Below, piece after piece: positions 24,485-31,965 of a DNA stretch of 64,000 nt; position 1 is the stretch's first letter; every line of letters begins with the position of its first letter. The notes below the pieces were generated by a model. It saw only the letters and a program-made list of their open reading frames with translations, was not told the DNA's origin and did no database searches. The DNA is taken from positions 1,426,001 to 1,490,000 of the forward strand of contig OZ241343.1 of assembly GCA_965200505.1 (NCBI GenBank), read 5' to 3'. The stretch comes from VXNE01 sp965200505 (GTDB lineage Bacteria > Pseudomonadota > Gammaproteobacteria > Pseudomonadales > Azotimanducaceae). The translations under genes were made by a program, and so were the position numbers.

Positions 24485-25600
24485 ATGGTCACCACACGCT
24501 TCATGCGGCAGTCGCCGTGGCCATCGGTGCAGGTGGCGCGGCGCGTCTATCAGATGCATCTCGACGGTGTGCTGTTGCTCTCCTTGCTCGCCATCATCAC
24601 CTTCGGGCTCGTCATCCTGTCGCGGGCGCAAGACGCTTTCTTAGGCCAAATGCTGCGCTTGGCCGGGGCGGTCGTGGTCATGGTGGTGGCGGCGCATGTG
24701 CAACCGCGCACCTACCTGCGCTGGGCGCCGTTCATCTACTTGGGCTGTTTGGCGCTCCTCATCGCCGTGCCATTCTTCGGCGTGGTGGTGAACGGCTCGC
24801 GGCGCTGGCTCGAGTTGCCCGGCGGCTTCCGCTTCCAACCTTCGGAACTGATGAAGGTGGCGATGCCGTTGGTGATCGGCTGGTACCTGAACGAGCGCCG
24901 CCTGCCGCCACGCTTCCTGCACGTGTTGGGCTGCCTGGCCATCGTCTTGGTGCCGGCGGCGCTCATCGCGCGCCAACCGGACCTTGGCACCACCGCCCTC
25001 TTCACCGCGGCCGGGTTGTTCCTGATCGTGCTGTCCGGCCTGCGTTGGCGTTGGGTGTTCGCCGCCACCGCGGTGGCCGCCGCGGCCGCGCCGGCGCTGT
25101 GGTCCTTCATGCGCGAATATCAGCGGGAACGGGTGTACACGTTGTTCGATCCGGAACGCGACCCCACCGGCGCCGGCTGGAGCATCATCCAGTCGAAGAC
25201 GGCCATCGGCTCCGGCGGCGTGTTTGGCAAGGGGCTGGACCAAGGCACCCAAAGCCGCCTCGACTTCCTGCCGGAGGCCAACACGGATTTCATCATCGCC
25301 GTGATCGGCGAGGAGCTCGGCCTCATCGGCATCGTCCTGCTGCTGCTGCTTTACGTCGCCGTGCTGGCGCGGGGGCTGTACATCGCCACCACCGCGTCGG
25401 ACACCTTCGGGCGGCTCGTGGCGAGCGGCGTCACGCTCACATTCTTCCTCTACGTCTTTGTTAACATCGCCATGGTGTGCGGTTTGCTGCCCGTGGTTGG
25501 CGCGCCCCTGCCATTGGTGAGCTATGGCGGCACGTCGGCCATCTCCATCCTGCTCGGGTTCGGCATCGTCATGTCCATTCAAACGCATCGGAACTGGTAG
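24485..25600 (+). CDS. rodA: RodA, SEDS-family peptidoglycan glycosyltransferase
   Basis: A 371-aa polytopic protein with about ten membrane helices that polymerises lipid II in the elongation complex with PBP2. It has the SEDS features FQPSELMK, LDFLPEANTDFI with the essential Asp (D268), and GLLPVVGAPLPLVSYGGTS near the end. Length equals E. coli RodA. Its start has a weak ribosome-binding site in the short gap after mrdA. It ends 8 nt before mltB. Confidence 0.96.
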   Translation: MVTTRFMRQSPWPSVQVARRVYQMHLDGVLLLSLLAIITFGLVILSRAQDAFLGQMLRLAGAVVVMVVAAHVQPRTYLRWAPFIYLGCLALLIAVPFFGVVVNGSRRWLELPGGFRFQPSELMKVAMPLVIGWYLNERRLPPRFLHVLGCLAIVLVPAALIARQPDLGTTALFTAAGLFLIVLSGLRWRWVFAATAVAAAAAPALWSFMREYQRERVYTLFDPERDPTGAGWSIIQSKTAIGSGGVFGKGLDQGTQSRLDFLPEANTDFIIAVIGEELGLIGIVLLLLLYVAVLARGLYIATTASDTFGRLVASGVTLTFFLYVFVNIAMVCGLLPVVGAPLPLVSYGGTSAISILLGFGIVMSIQTHRNW

Positions 25601-25608
25601 GGGCGGGA

Positions 25609-26631
25609 GTGCGCCGAACAATCCTCGTGGCCGCGCTGGCCCTCTTGGCCGCGGCGAGCCACGCCGACTACAGCGAGCGCGAAGCCGTGCGCGACTACAT
25701 CGATTCCGTGGTGGAACGGCACGGTTTCGAGCGCCAAGCGCTCTTGGCCCTGTTCGCCGAGACGGAGCGCAAGCAGCGCATCCTCGACGCGATTTCCCGG
25801 CCCGCCGAGCGCGTGAAGCCGTGGCACGAATACCGCGACATCTTCATCACCCGCGCCCGCATCGACGACGGCGTGGACTTCTGGCGCGACAACGAGGCGG
25901 CGCTCAACCGCGCCCATGAAACGTTCAGCGTGCCGCCGGAGTTCGTGGTGGCCATCATCGGCGTGGAAACGAGCTATGGCCGCGTCACCGGCAGCCACCG
26001 CGTGATGGACGCGCTGGCGACGCTGGCCTTCGACTATCCGCCGCGCGCGGCCTTCTTCATGGGCGAACTCACGCAGTTCCTGCTGCTGGTGACGGAGGAG
26101 GAGAAAGACCCGCTGGCCATCATGGGGTCGTACGCAGGCGCCATGGGCTTCGGCCAATTCATCCCGTCGAGCTACCGCGCCTACGCCGTGGATTTCGACG
26201 CCGATGGCCGCCGCGACATTTGGCACAACGTCACCGACGCGGTGGGCAGCGTGGCCAACTACTTCGAGCGGCATGGCTGGCGCGACGGCGACGCCGTGGC
26301 GTTGCGCGTGCAGGTGGATGGCGATGGCGCCCGCGCCGCCGCCAACGAGGGCTTGGCGCCGAACTACGACGTTGCCGAGCTCAAGCGCCTCGGCGTGCAG
26401 GTGGACGCGGTGGCGGACGACGCCAAAGCGGCGCTCTTCCGCATGGAGGCGGAGCACGGCGACGAGTATTGGCTCGGCCTGCACAACTTCTACGTCATCA
26501 CCCGCTACAACCGCAGCTCGATGTACGCGCTGGCCGTCACCCAGCTCGCCGAGGCGCTGCGTGGCGCACGGGAGCAAGTGGCCGGCGGGCCTGCTGCCAG
26601 CCGGCTCGATTTCGGGGGGCTGGGGCCGTGA
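25609..26631 (+). CDS. mltB: Membrane-bound lytic murein transglycosylase B
   Basis: A 340-aa exported enzyme that cleaves the MurNAc-GlcNAc bond with formation of 1,6-anhydromuramic acid. Signal peptide is residues 1-19 (ends ASHA). Unlike E. coli MltB there is no lipobox Cys, so it may be soluble in the periplasm. Catalytic Glu120 sits in GVETSYGR, and GAMGFGQFIPSSYRAYAVD follows. The GTG start has an AGGGGCGGGA ribosome-binding stretch directly upstream. The stop overlaps the dacA start (GTGA). Confidence 0.93.
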   Translation: MRRTILVAALALLAAASHADYSEREAVRDYIDSVVERHGFERQALLALFAETERKQRILDAISRPAERVKPWHEYRDIFITRARIDDGVDFWRDNEAALNRAHETFSVPPEFVVAIIGVETSYGRVTGSHRVMDALATLAFDYPPRAAFFMGELTQFLLLVTEEEKDPLAIMGSYAGAMGFGQFIPSSYRAYAVDFDADGRRDIWHNVTDAVGSVANYFERHGWRDGDAVALRVQVDGDGARAAANEGLAPNYDVAELKRLGVQVDAVADDAKAALFRMEAEHGDEYWLGLHNFYVITRYNRSSMYALAVTQLAEALRGAREQVAGGPAASRLDFGGLGP

Positions 26632-27779
26632 GCGCTCGCCGGTGCCTCGCGGCGCTTCTCGGCGCGGTGTTGGTGGCGGCCAACGCCGGCGCCCAGCCCG
26701 GCATCATCAAGCCGCCGGACATTGCGGCCCGCGGCTATGTGTTGATGGACGCGGACACCTTGCAGGTGCTCGCCGAGCGCGATGGCGACGTCACCCTGCC
26801 ACCGGCGAGCCTCACCAAGATCATGACGAGCTTCGTGGCGGCGGCGGAGCTGGAGTCCGGCCGCATCAGCCTGACCGACCAGGTGCCCGTCAGCGTCAAC
26901 GCTTGGCGCACGCAGGGTTCGCGGATGTTCATCCGCGAGGGCACGGAAGTTTCCCTCGACGACCTCTTGCACGGCATCATCATCCAATCTGGCAACGACG
27001 CGAGCGTGGCCGTGGCAGAGTACATCGCCGGCGCCGAGGACGCCTTCGCCGGCATGATGAACGACCACGCGGCGCGCATCGGCATGGTGAACACCCACTT
27101 CGCGAACTCCACGGGCCTGCCCAACGAAGCGCAACACAGCACCGCGCGGGACATGGCGCTCCTGACGCGGGCCCTCATCCGGCGCTTCCCCGACCACTAC
27201 GCCATCTATTCGCAGCGCCAGTTCAAATACAACGACATCGAACAGCCGAACCGCAACCGTCTGCTGTGGCGCGACCGCACCGTGGACGGCGTGAAGACCG
27301 GCCACACCGATGCCGCCGGCTATTGCTTGGTGGCTTCCGCGGAACGCAACGGCATGCGCCTCATCTCCGCGCTGATGGGGGCGGAGACCGAGCCCATCCG
27401 GGTGCGCGAAACGCAGAAGTTGCTGCAATACGGCTTCCGCTACTTCGAGACGCGCAAGCTCTATGACGCCGACGCGCCGCTGCAGGCCGCGGAGGTGTGG
27501 TATGGCGAGGCCAAGGAGGTGGCGATAGGCGTTGCGGAACCCATCTTCGCCACCATCCAACGCGGCCGTTACGACGAGCTGCGGGCGACGCTGGACCTGC
27601 CCCGCGCCTTGGAGGCGCCCATCGCCGTCGGCCAGCAGTTCGGCGAGCTGCGGGTGACGCTGGACGACGAGCTGATCGCCTCGGCGCCGCTCATCGCCCA
27701 AGAGGCGGTGGCGCAATCGGGATTCTTCTCGCGGATGTTCGAGGGCGTTTACCTTTTCTTCAAAGAGTTCATCGGTTGA
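26628..27779 (+). CDS. dacA: D-alanyl-D-alanine carboxypeptidase (PBP5/6 type)
   Basis: A 383-aa low-molecular-weight PBP that trims the terminal D-Ala of peptidoglycan stems. Signal peptide about 1-22 (ends AGAQ). Motifs: S61-LT-K64, S121-G-N123, K223-TG. A C-terminal beta domain is followed by the amphipathic membrane anchor FFSRMFEGVYLFFKEFIG. GTG start overlaps the mltB stop. Next to ybeD, the standard order; rlpA, often between mltB and dacA, is absent. Confidence 0.96.
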   Translation: MSARRCLAALLGAVLVAANAGAQPGIIKPPDIAARGYVLMDADTLQVLAERDGDVTLPPASLTKIMTSFVAAAELESGRISLTDQVPVSVNAWRTQGSRMFIREGTEVSLDDLLHGIIIQSGNDASVAVAEYIAGAEDAFAGMMNDHAARIGMVNTHFANSTGLPNEAQHSTARDMALLTRALIRRFPDHYAIYSQRQFKYNDIEQPNRNRLLWRDRTVDGVKTGHTDAAGYCLVASAERNGMRLISALMGAETEPIRVRETQKLLQYGFRYFETRKLYDADAPLQAAEVWYGEAKEVAIGVAEPIFATIQRGRYDELRATLDLPRALEAPIAVGQQFGELRVTLDDELIASAPLIAQEAVAQSGFFSRMFEGVYLFFKEFIG

Positions 27780-28036
27780 AGCCGCCGGTCATCGAGTTTC
27801 CCTGCGACTACCCCTTGCGGGTGTTGGGCGAGGCGCGGGCGGCGTTCGTCGCCGATGTGCTGGAGGTGGTCGCCCGCCATGCGGCGCCGGTGCCGGAAAG
27901 CGCCGTCACCCTGCGCGCGAGCCGTCACGGCCGCTTTCAATCCGCCGGGTTCCGCATCCGCGCCACCGGCGAGCCGCAAATCAAGGCGCTCTACAAGGAC
28001 TTGATGGCGCATCCTTCGGTGAAGGTCGTCCTGTAG
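27776..28036 (+). CDS. YbeD/DUF493 family protein
   Basis: An 86-aa ferredoxin-like fold protein of the YbeD family: IEFPCDYPLRVLGEA, then SRHGRFQSAGFRIRA and the C-terminal LYKDLMAHPSVKVVL. It lies between dacA and lipB as in E. coli, where the role is unclear and possibly regulatory. TTG start overlaps the dacA stop (TTGA). Confidence 0.9.
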   Translation: MKPPVIEFPCDYPLRVLGEARAAFVADVLEVVARHAAPVPESAVTLRASRHGRFQSAGFRIRATGEPQIKALYKDLMAHPSVKVVL

Positions 28037-28049
28037 GCTGCCAGCGCGT

Positions 28050-28706
28050 GTGGCGTCCGTGCCCCCACCAACACTCATCGTGCGCGACCTCGGCAGGACG
28101 GATTACCTGCCTGTCTATGAGCGGATGCGGGCGTTCACGACAGCCAGGGAAGGCACCACGCCGGACGAGCTCTGGCTCACCGAGCACCACCCGGTGTTCA
28201 CCCAAGGCCAAGCGGGACGCGCCGAACACATCCACGCCCCCGGGGACGTGCCGGTGGTGGCGACGGACCGCGGCGGCCAAGTCACCTACCACGGCCCCGG
28301 CCAAGTCGTCGGTTATGCGATGTTCGACCTACGCCGCCTCAAGCTGGCTTCACGGGCGTTGGTGGCGGGTTTGGAACACACCATGATCGAGGCGCTGGCG
28401 ACATTCGGCATCGCGGCCCAGGCCCGTGCGGACGCCCGCGGCGTCTATGTCCAGGGCGCCAAGGTCGGCGCTTTGGGGTTGCGCATCCGGCGCGGCTGCT
28501 CCTACCACGGCTTCGCCCTCAACGTGGCGATGGATCTGGCGCCGTTCCAACGCATCAATCCGTGCGGCTTGGCCGGCATCCGGGTGACGCAGGTGGCGGA
28601 CCTTGGCGGCCCGAACGATTTGGGCCGGGTGCGAACGGCGTTGGTAGCCGCCCTTGAGCGCATCTTCGGCTTCAAAGCGATGCGCTGCTTGACCGACCCG
28701 ACATGA
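28050..28706 (+). CDS. lipB: Octanoyl-[ACP]:protein N-octanoyltransferase
   Basis: A 218-aa enzyme transferring octanoate from acyl carrier protein to lipoyl domains. It carries RGGQVTYHGPGQVVGY (74-89), the catalytic Lys138 in GAKVGALG and the acyl-accepting Cys172 in NPCGLAGIRVTQ. GTG start at 28050. Normally lipA follows; here an Nramp-like transporter overlaps the stop by 4 nt, and lipA is not in the window. Confidence 0.96.
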   Translation: MASVPPPTLIVRDLGRTDYLPVYERMRAFTTAREGTTPDELWLTEHHPVFTQGQAGRAEHIHAPGDVPVVATDRGGQVTYHGPGQVVGYAMFDLRRLKLASRALVAGLEHTMIEALATFGIAAQARADARGVYVQGAKVGALGLRIRRGCSYHGFALNVAMDLAPFQRINPCGLAGIRVTQVADLGGPNDLGRVRTALVAALERIFGFKAMRCLTDPT

Positions 28707-30130
28707 AGACCCTCCCGATCCCACCCCTGCGCACGGCGGACATGCCGAAACGCGACAAGACCTACCTCAGCATGATGGGGCCGGGTGCGGTGATGGTGGG
28801 CCTCGCCATCGGGTCCGGCGAACTCATCCTGTGGCCATGGATCACCGCCAAGTTCGGCGCCCAGATGATGTGGGCGGCGGCGCTCGGCGTGTTCCTGCAG
28901 CTGTGGATCAACATCGAGATCGGCCGCTGGGCCATCGCCACGGGCGAGTCTGCCTTCACGGGCTTTGCGCGGCTCTCCAAGGCGTGGGTTTACTTCTTCC
29001 TCACGCTGTTGCTGGTGGGCGCCTTCCTGCCCGGTTGGGGCCGGGCGGTGGGCACGTCGCTCAAGATTCTGATCTTTGGGCCAGACGGGCCGGGCGCGGA
29101 TTGGCTGTGGACGGCAGTGGTGTTCGCCATTGCGCTGGCCATCGTGTTCGGGCCGAAACGCATCTACGCCACCATCGAACGCTCCATCATGGCGATGGTG
29201 GTGGTCATCGTGACGGGCCTCTTGGTGGTGGCGTTCAGCGTCGGCGCGTGGAGCGATGTGGTGACGATGGCGAAGGGCGTGGTGAACTTCGGCGCCATCC
29301 GTTTGGACGACGAGTTCACCTTCCAGCGCTTCTTCGGCGCCTTCGTGTTCGCCGGCGCCGGGGGCCTCGGCAATCTCTATTACGCCTACTACTTGCGCGA
29401 CAAGGGCATCGGCATGGGGGTGCGCATCCCGGCCCTCGTCAACCCGTTGCGCGAGGCGCAGCGCGGCGACAGCGAGGTCGGCTACCTGTTCACCGCCACC
29501 GCCGAGAACATCCGCCGGTTCCGCGACTGGTTCCGCTATGTGCTGCTGGACACCACGGCGCTCTTCTGGCTCGCCAACACGTTCACGATGTTCCTGTTCA
29601 TGTTCGGCGCCCTGGTGGTGCTGCACCCGCAAGGCATCGTGCCCCAGGAAAGCCAGCTGGTGTGGGACTTGGCCATCATCCTTGAAGGCTCCATGGGCAT
29701 CGGCGGGCGCTATCTGTTCCTCATCATCGGCATCGCCGCGCTCTTCAGCTCGGTGCTCACCGGGCTGGATGGCGGGGTGCGCCTGTGGGTGGACCTCTTG
29801 CACACCAATTTCTCCTTCATGCATCGGTTCGCCGCCAACAAGCTCTACCTCGCCATCGCGCTCACGCTTTCCGCCATCGGCGTCGGTGCCACCTGGTTCT
29901 TCGAGGCGTTCGACGTGAGCGCGTTGGACTTCTTCTTCATCAGCGCCATGATTAGCGGCTTCGCCATGGCCGCGTATGTGCCGATGGTGCTCTACATGAA
30001 TCTGCGCCACCTGCCGGCCGAGGTGCGCCCCAAGCCCGTCAACATCCTGATGGTGAGCATCGGCGCCGCCACCTACATCAGCTTCGCCGCCTACACGGTG
30101 GGCGCGAAGCTGGTGGAATGGTTTGGGTGA
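28703..30130 (+). CDS. Nramp-superfamily transporter with atypical metal site
   Basis: A 475-aa membrane protein with about 11 helices and the overall Nramp (LeuT-fold) sequence pattern, beginning MMGPGAVMVGLAIGSGE. In classical Mn/Fe transporters the first helix contains DPGN, whose Asp and Asn bind metal. Here the equivalent stretch (35-42) reads AIGSGELI, with Glu40 the only acidic residue. The sixth helix (about 210-226) reads FVFAGAGGLGN instead of the Met-containing motif. The substrate may therefore not be Mn2+ or Fe2+; related non-canonical members are known to carry other ions. Start overlaps lipB (ATGA), so it is probably cotranscribed although functionally unrelated. Confidence 0.75.
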   Translation: MKTLPIPPLRTADMPKRDKTYLSMMGPGAVMVGLAIGSGELILWPWITAKFGAQMMWAAALGVFLQLWINIEIGRWAIATGESAFTGFARLSKAWVYFFLTLLLVGAFLPGWGRAVGTSLKILIFGPDGPGADWLWTAVVFAIALAIVFGPKRIYATIERSIMAMVVVIVTGLLVVAFSVGAWSDVVTMAKGVVNFGAIRLDDEFTFQRFFGAFVFAGAGGLGNLYYAYYLRDKGIGMGVRIPALVNPLREAQRGDSEVGYLFTATAENIRRFRDWFRYVLLDTTALFWLANTFTMFLFMFGALVVLHPQGIVPQESQLVWDLAIILEGSMGIGGRYLFLIIGIAALFSSVLTGLDGGVRLWVDLLHTNFSFMHRFAANKLYLAIALTLSAIGVGATWFFEAFDVSALDFFFISAMISGFAMAAYVPMVLYMNLRHLPAEVRPKPVNILMVSIGAATYISFAAYTVGAKLVEWFG

Positions 30131-30146
30131 GTTAGACGTCGCTCGG

Positions 30147-31499
30147 CTACACCACGCCGTACGCCAACATCGCGTCCGCCACCTTGCGGAAGCCGGCCAC
30201 GTTCGCGCCGCGGACGTAATCGATGTCGCCATCCGCCTCGGTGCCGGCTTGCCGGCACTTCTCGTGGATGTCTCGCATGATGGCCTGCAAGCGTCCATCC
30301 ACTTCCTCGCGTGACCACGAGATGCGCAGCGAGTTCTGGCTTTGCTCCAAGCCGGAAACCGCCACCCCGCCGGCGTTGGCCGCCTTGCCGGGCGCGAACT
30401 TGACCTTGCCGGCGCGGAACGCGGCCACCGCCTCCGCGGTGCAGGGCATGTTCGCCCCCTCGGCCACCGCGATGACGCCATTGGCGACGCAGGCTCGGGC
30501 ATCCTCGGCGTGCAATTCGTTCTGCGTGGCGCAGGGCAAGGCCAGATCTGCCGGCACGCCCCACGGCCGCGCTTCGGCGTGGTAGGCACAGCCGAAGTGG
30601 TCTGCGTATTCGCGGATGCGCCCGCGGCGGCGTTCCTTCAGTTCCTTCAGCCACGCCAAGCGCTCGCCATCGATGCCGTGCGGATCGTGGATGAAGCCGC
30701 CCGAATCCGAAGCGGTGACCACCTTGGCGCCGAGTTCGGTGAGCTTCTCGATGGCGTAGAGGGCGACATTGCCCGAGCCGGACACCAACGCTGTTTTGCC
30801 GGCGATGTCGTCGCCGGCCGCGGCGAGCATTTCGCGCAGGAAGTACACCGCGCCGTAGCCAGTGGCCTCGATGCGGCCCAAGCTGCCGCCGAAGGCCAGC
30901 CCCTTGCCCGTGAAGACGCCGGCGAAGCGGTTGCCGAGGGTTAGGTATTCGCCGAACAGGAAGCCGATTTCCCGGGTGCCCACGCCGATGTCGCCGGCCG
31001 GCACGTCCGTGTCTTCCCCGATGTGGCGGTGCAACTCCCGCATCATGGCTTGGCAGAAGCGCATCACTTCGGCTTGGCTCTTGCCACGCGGGTTGAAGTT
31101 CGAGCCGCCCTTGGCGCCGCCCATCGGCAGCCCCGTGAGGCTGTTCTTGAAGATCTGCTCGAAGCCCAGGAACTTGAGCACGCTCTGCGTCACGGTGGGG
31201 TGGAAGCGCAGGCCGCCCTTGTACGGCCCGATGGCGTTGTTGAACTGCACCCGCCAAGCGCGGTTCACGCGCACACGCCCGGCGTCGTCCTGCCATGTGA
31301 CGCGAAAGGTGATGATGCGATCCGGCTCCGTCAGCCGCTCCAGAATCTGCGCCTTTTGGTACTCCGGCCGCTCGGCGATGAACGGCAAGACAGACTCCGC
31401 CACTTCCTGCACCGCCTGCAGGAACTCCCGCTCACCCGGATTGCGCCGGACGCATCCGGCCATGAAGTCCGCAAGTCGTGCCTCAGCGCTGTGCTTCAT
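30147..31499 (-). CDS. gdhA: Glutamate dehydrogenase (NADP-type, hexameric)
   Basis: A 450-aa cytosolic enzyme interconverting glutamate and 2-oxoglutarate plus ammonium. It has the substrate site PMGGAKGGSNFNPRGKS around residues 120-136, the dinucleotide fold VSGSGNVALYAIEKL, and ATQNELH. Length fits the 450-aa NADP-dependent class. The ATG has GGAGGA about 10 nt upstream. Its 3' end faces the Nramp-like gene across 16 nt. The upstream side borders the restriction island. Confidence 0.96.
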   Translation of the reverse strand: MKHSAEARLADFMAGCVRRNPGEREFLQAVQEVAESVLPFIAERPEYQKAQILERLTEPDRIITFRVTWQDDAGRVRVNRAWRVQFNNAIGPYKGGLRFHPTVTQSVLKFLGFEQIFKNSLTGLPMGGAKGGSNFNPRGKSQAEVMRFCQAMMRELHRHIGEDTDVPAGDIGVGTREIGFLFGEYLTLGNRFAGVFTGKGLAFGGSLGRIEATGYGAVYFLREMLAAAGDDIAGKTALVSGSGNVALYAIEKLTELGAKVVTASDSGGFIHDPHGIDGERLAWLKELKERRRGRIREYADHFGCAYHAEARPWGVPADLALPCATQNELHAEDARACVANGVIAVAEGANMPCTAEAVAAFRAGKVKFAPGKAANAGGVAVSGLEQSQNSLRISWSREEVDGRLQAIMRDIHEKCRQAGTEADGDIDYVRGANVAGFRKVADAMLAYGVV

Positions 31500-31650
31500 C
31501 GTGGTTCCATCCTCCGTTTAGTGGCCGTGCGGCGGTGCCAACTGCCCATCGTCCCGAAGGCGTCCAAAGCCTGTCAAGCGGCACGACGGTGGATTCTCAC
31601 CCCGTTGGGGCACCGTCCGCCACGAGATGGGAAGCCCGCAGCGATAGGCT

Positions 31651-31679
31651 TTGACCGTCAAGCGCGACCGGCATACGCT
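31651..31679 (+). promoter_or_regulatory. Putative promoter of the Phd-like gene
   Basis: TTGACC (31651-31656), a 17-nt spacer and TACGCT (31674-31679) resemble a sigma70 promoter with a weak -10. The first 11 bases, TTGAC-C-GTCAA, form a small palindrome. The 13-bp palindrome at 31681 overlaps the predicted start site. The remaining gap upstream, back to gdhA (31500-31650), shows only the gdhA leader with GGAGGA and no other feature. Confidence 0.35.
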
Positions 31680-31680
31680 T

Positions 31681-31693
31681 GACCAACTTGGTC
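31681..31693 (+). promoter_or_regulatory. 13-bp operator-like palindrome
   Basis: GACCAA-C-TTGGTC is a perfect inverted repeat with one central base, positioned at the expected transcription start of the Phd-like gene. A close copy is at 31935, before the AlbA_2 gene. Palindromes here would suit autoregulation by an antitoxin-type or AlbA_2-type protein; this is inferred. Confidence 0.4.
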
Positions 31694-31710
31694 GCAGAGG
31701 GACAGCTACT

Positions 31711-31902
31711 GTGACAAATCACATGCAACAGGAGCCTTCCCGTGCATTGATGCCGGTGGTGGTCTCAACCGACGAGTTCGACAGGCTTCGCTCTGCCAGC
31801 GTCTCACCGACGCTGCACGAACTCCTGTCGCGATCGCCGCTGAATCGCGTGGAGTTCGAGCACGAACCCATCCACGGCCCGGTGCGCAAGGTGGACATTT
31901 GA
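31711..31902 (+). CDS. Small protein resembling the C-terminal part of a Phd/YefM antitoxin
   Basis: A 63-aa frame from GTG 31711 (AGAGGGA 8 nt upstream); ATG 31723 is an alternative. The middle MPVVVSTDEFDRLR looks like the strand and helix of Phd/YefM antitoxins that precede the toxin-binding tail, and the tail LHELLSRSPLNRVEFEHEP is plausible as a toxin-contacting segment. The N-terminal DNA-binding half is not evident, so it may be a truncated remnant or a different small protein. No toxin of the Doc or RelE type follows; the next gene is an AlbA_2 protein. Confidence 0.4.
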   Translation: MTNHMQQEPSRALMPVVVSTDEFDRLRSASVSPTLHELLSRSPLNRVEFEHEPIHGPVRKVDI

Positions 31903-31934
31903 GCGGATGGTTGTTGGACAGGGTTTAACGATTA

Positions 31935-31947
31935 GACCAACTTGGGC
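31935..31947 (+). repeat. Second copy of the GACCAACTTGG palindrome
   Basis: GACCAACTTGGGC matches the 13-bp palindrome at 31681 at 12 of 13 positions and lies 19 nt before the ATG of the AlbA_2 gene. The paired location upstream of two consecutive genes suggests a shared operator. Confidence 0.4.
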
Positions 31948-31965
31948 AACGCAGTGGACGAACAG

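Noticed and set aside
28502..30589. 695-aa minus-strand open frame
   Set aside because: It is antisense to the Nramp-like gene, His/Arg-rich and of no family character, a shadow of high GC.
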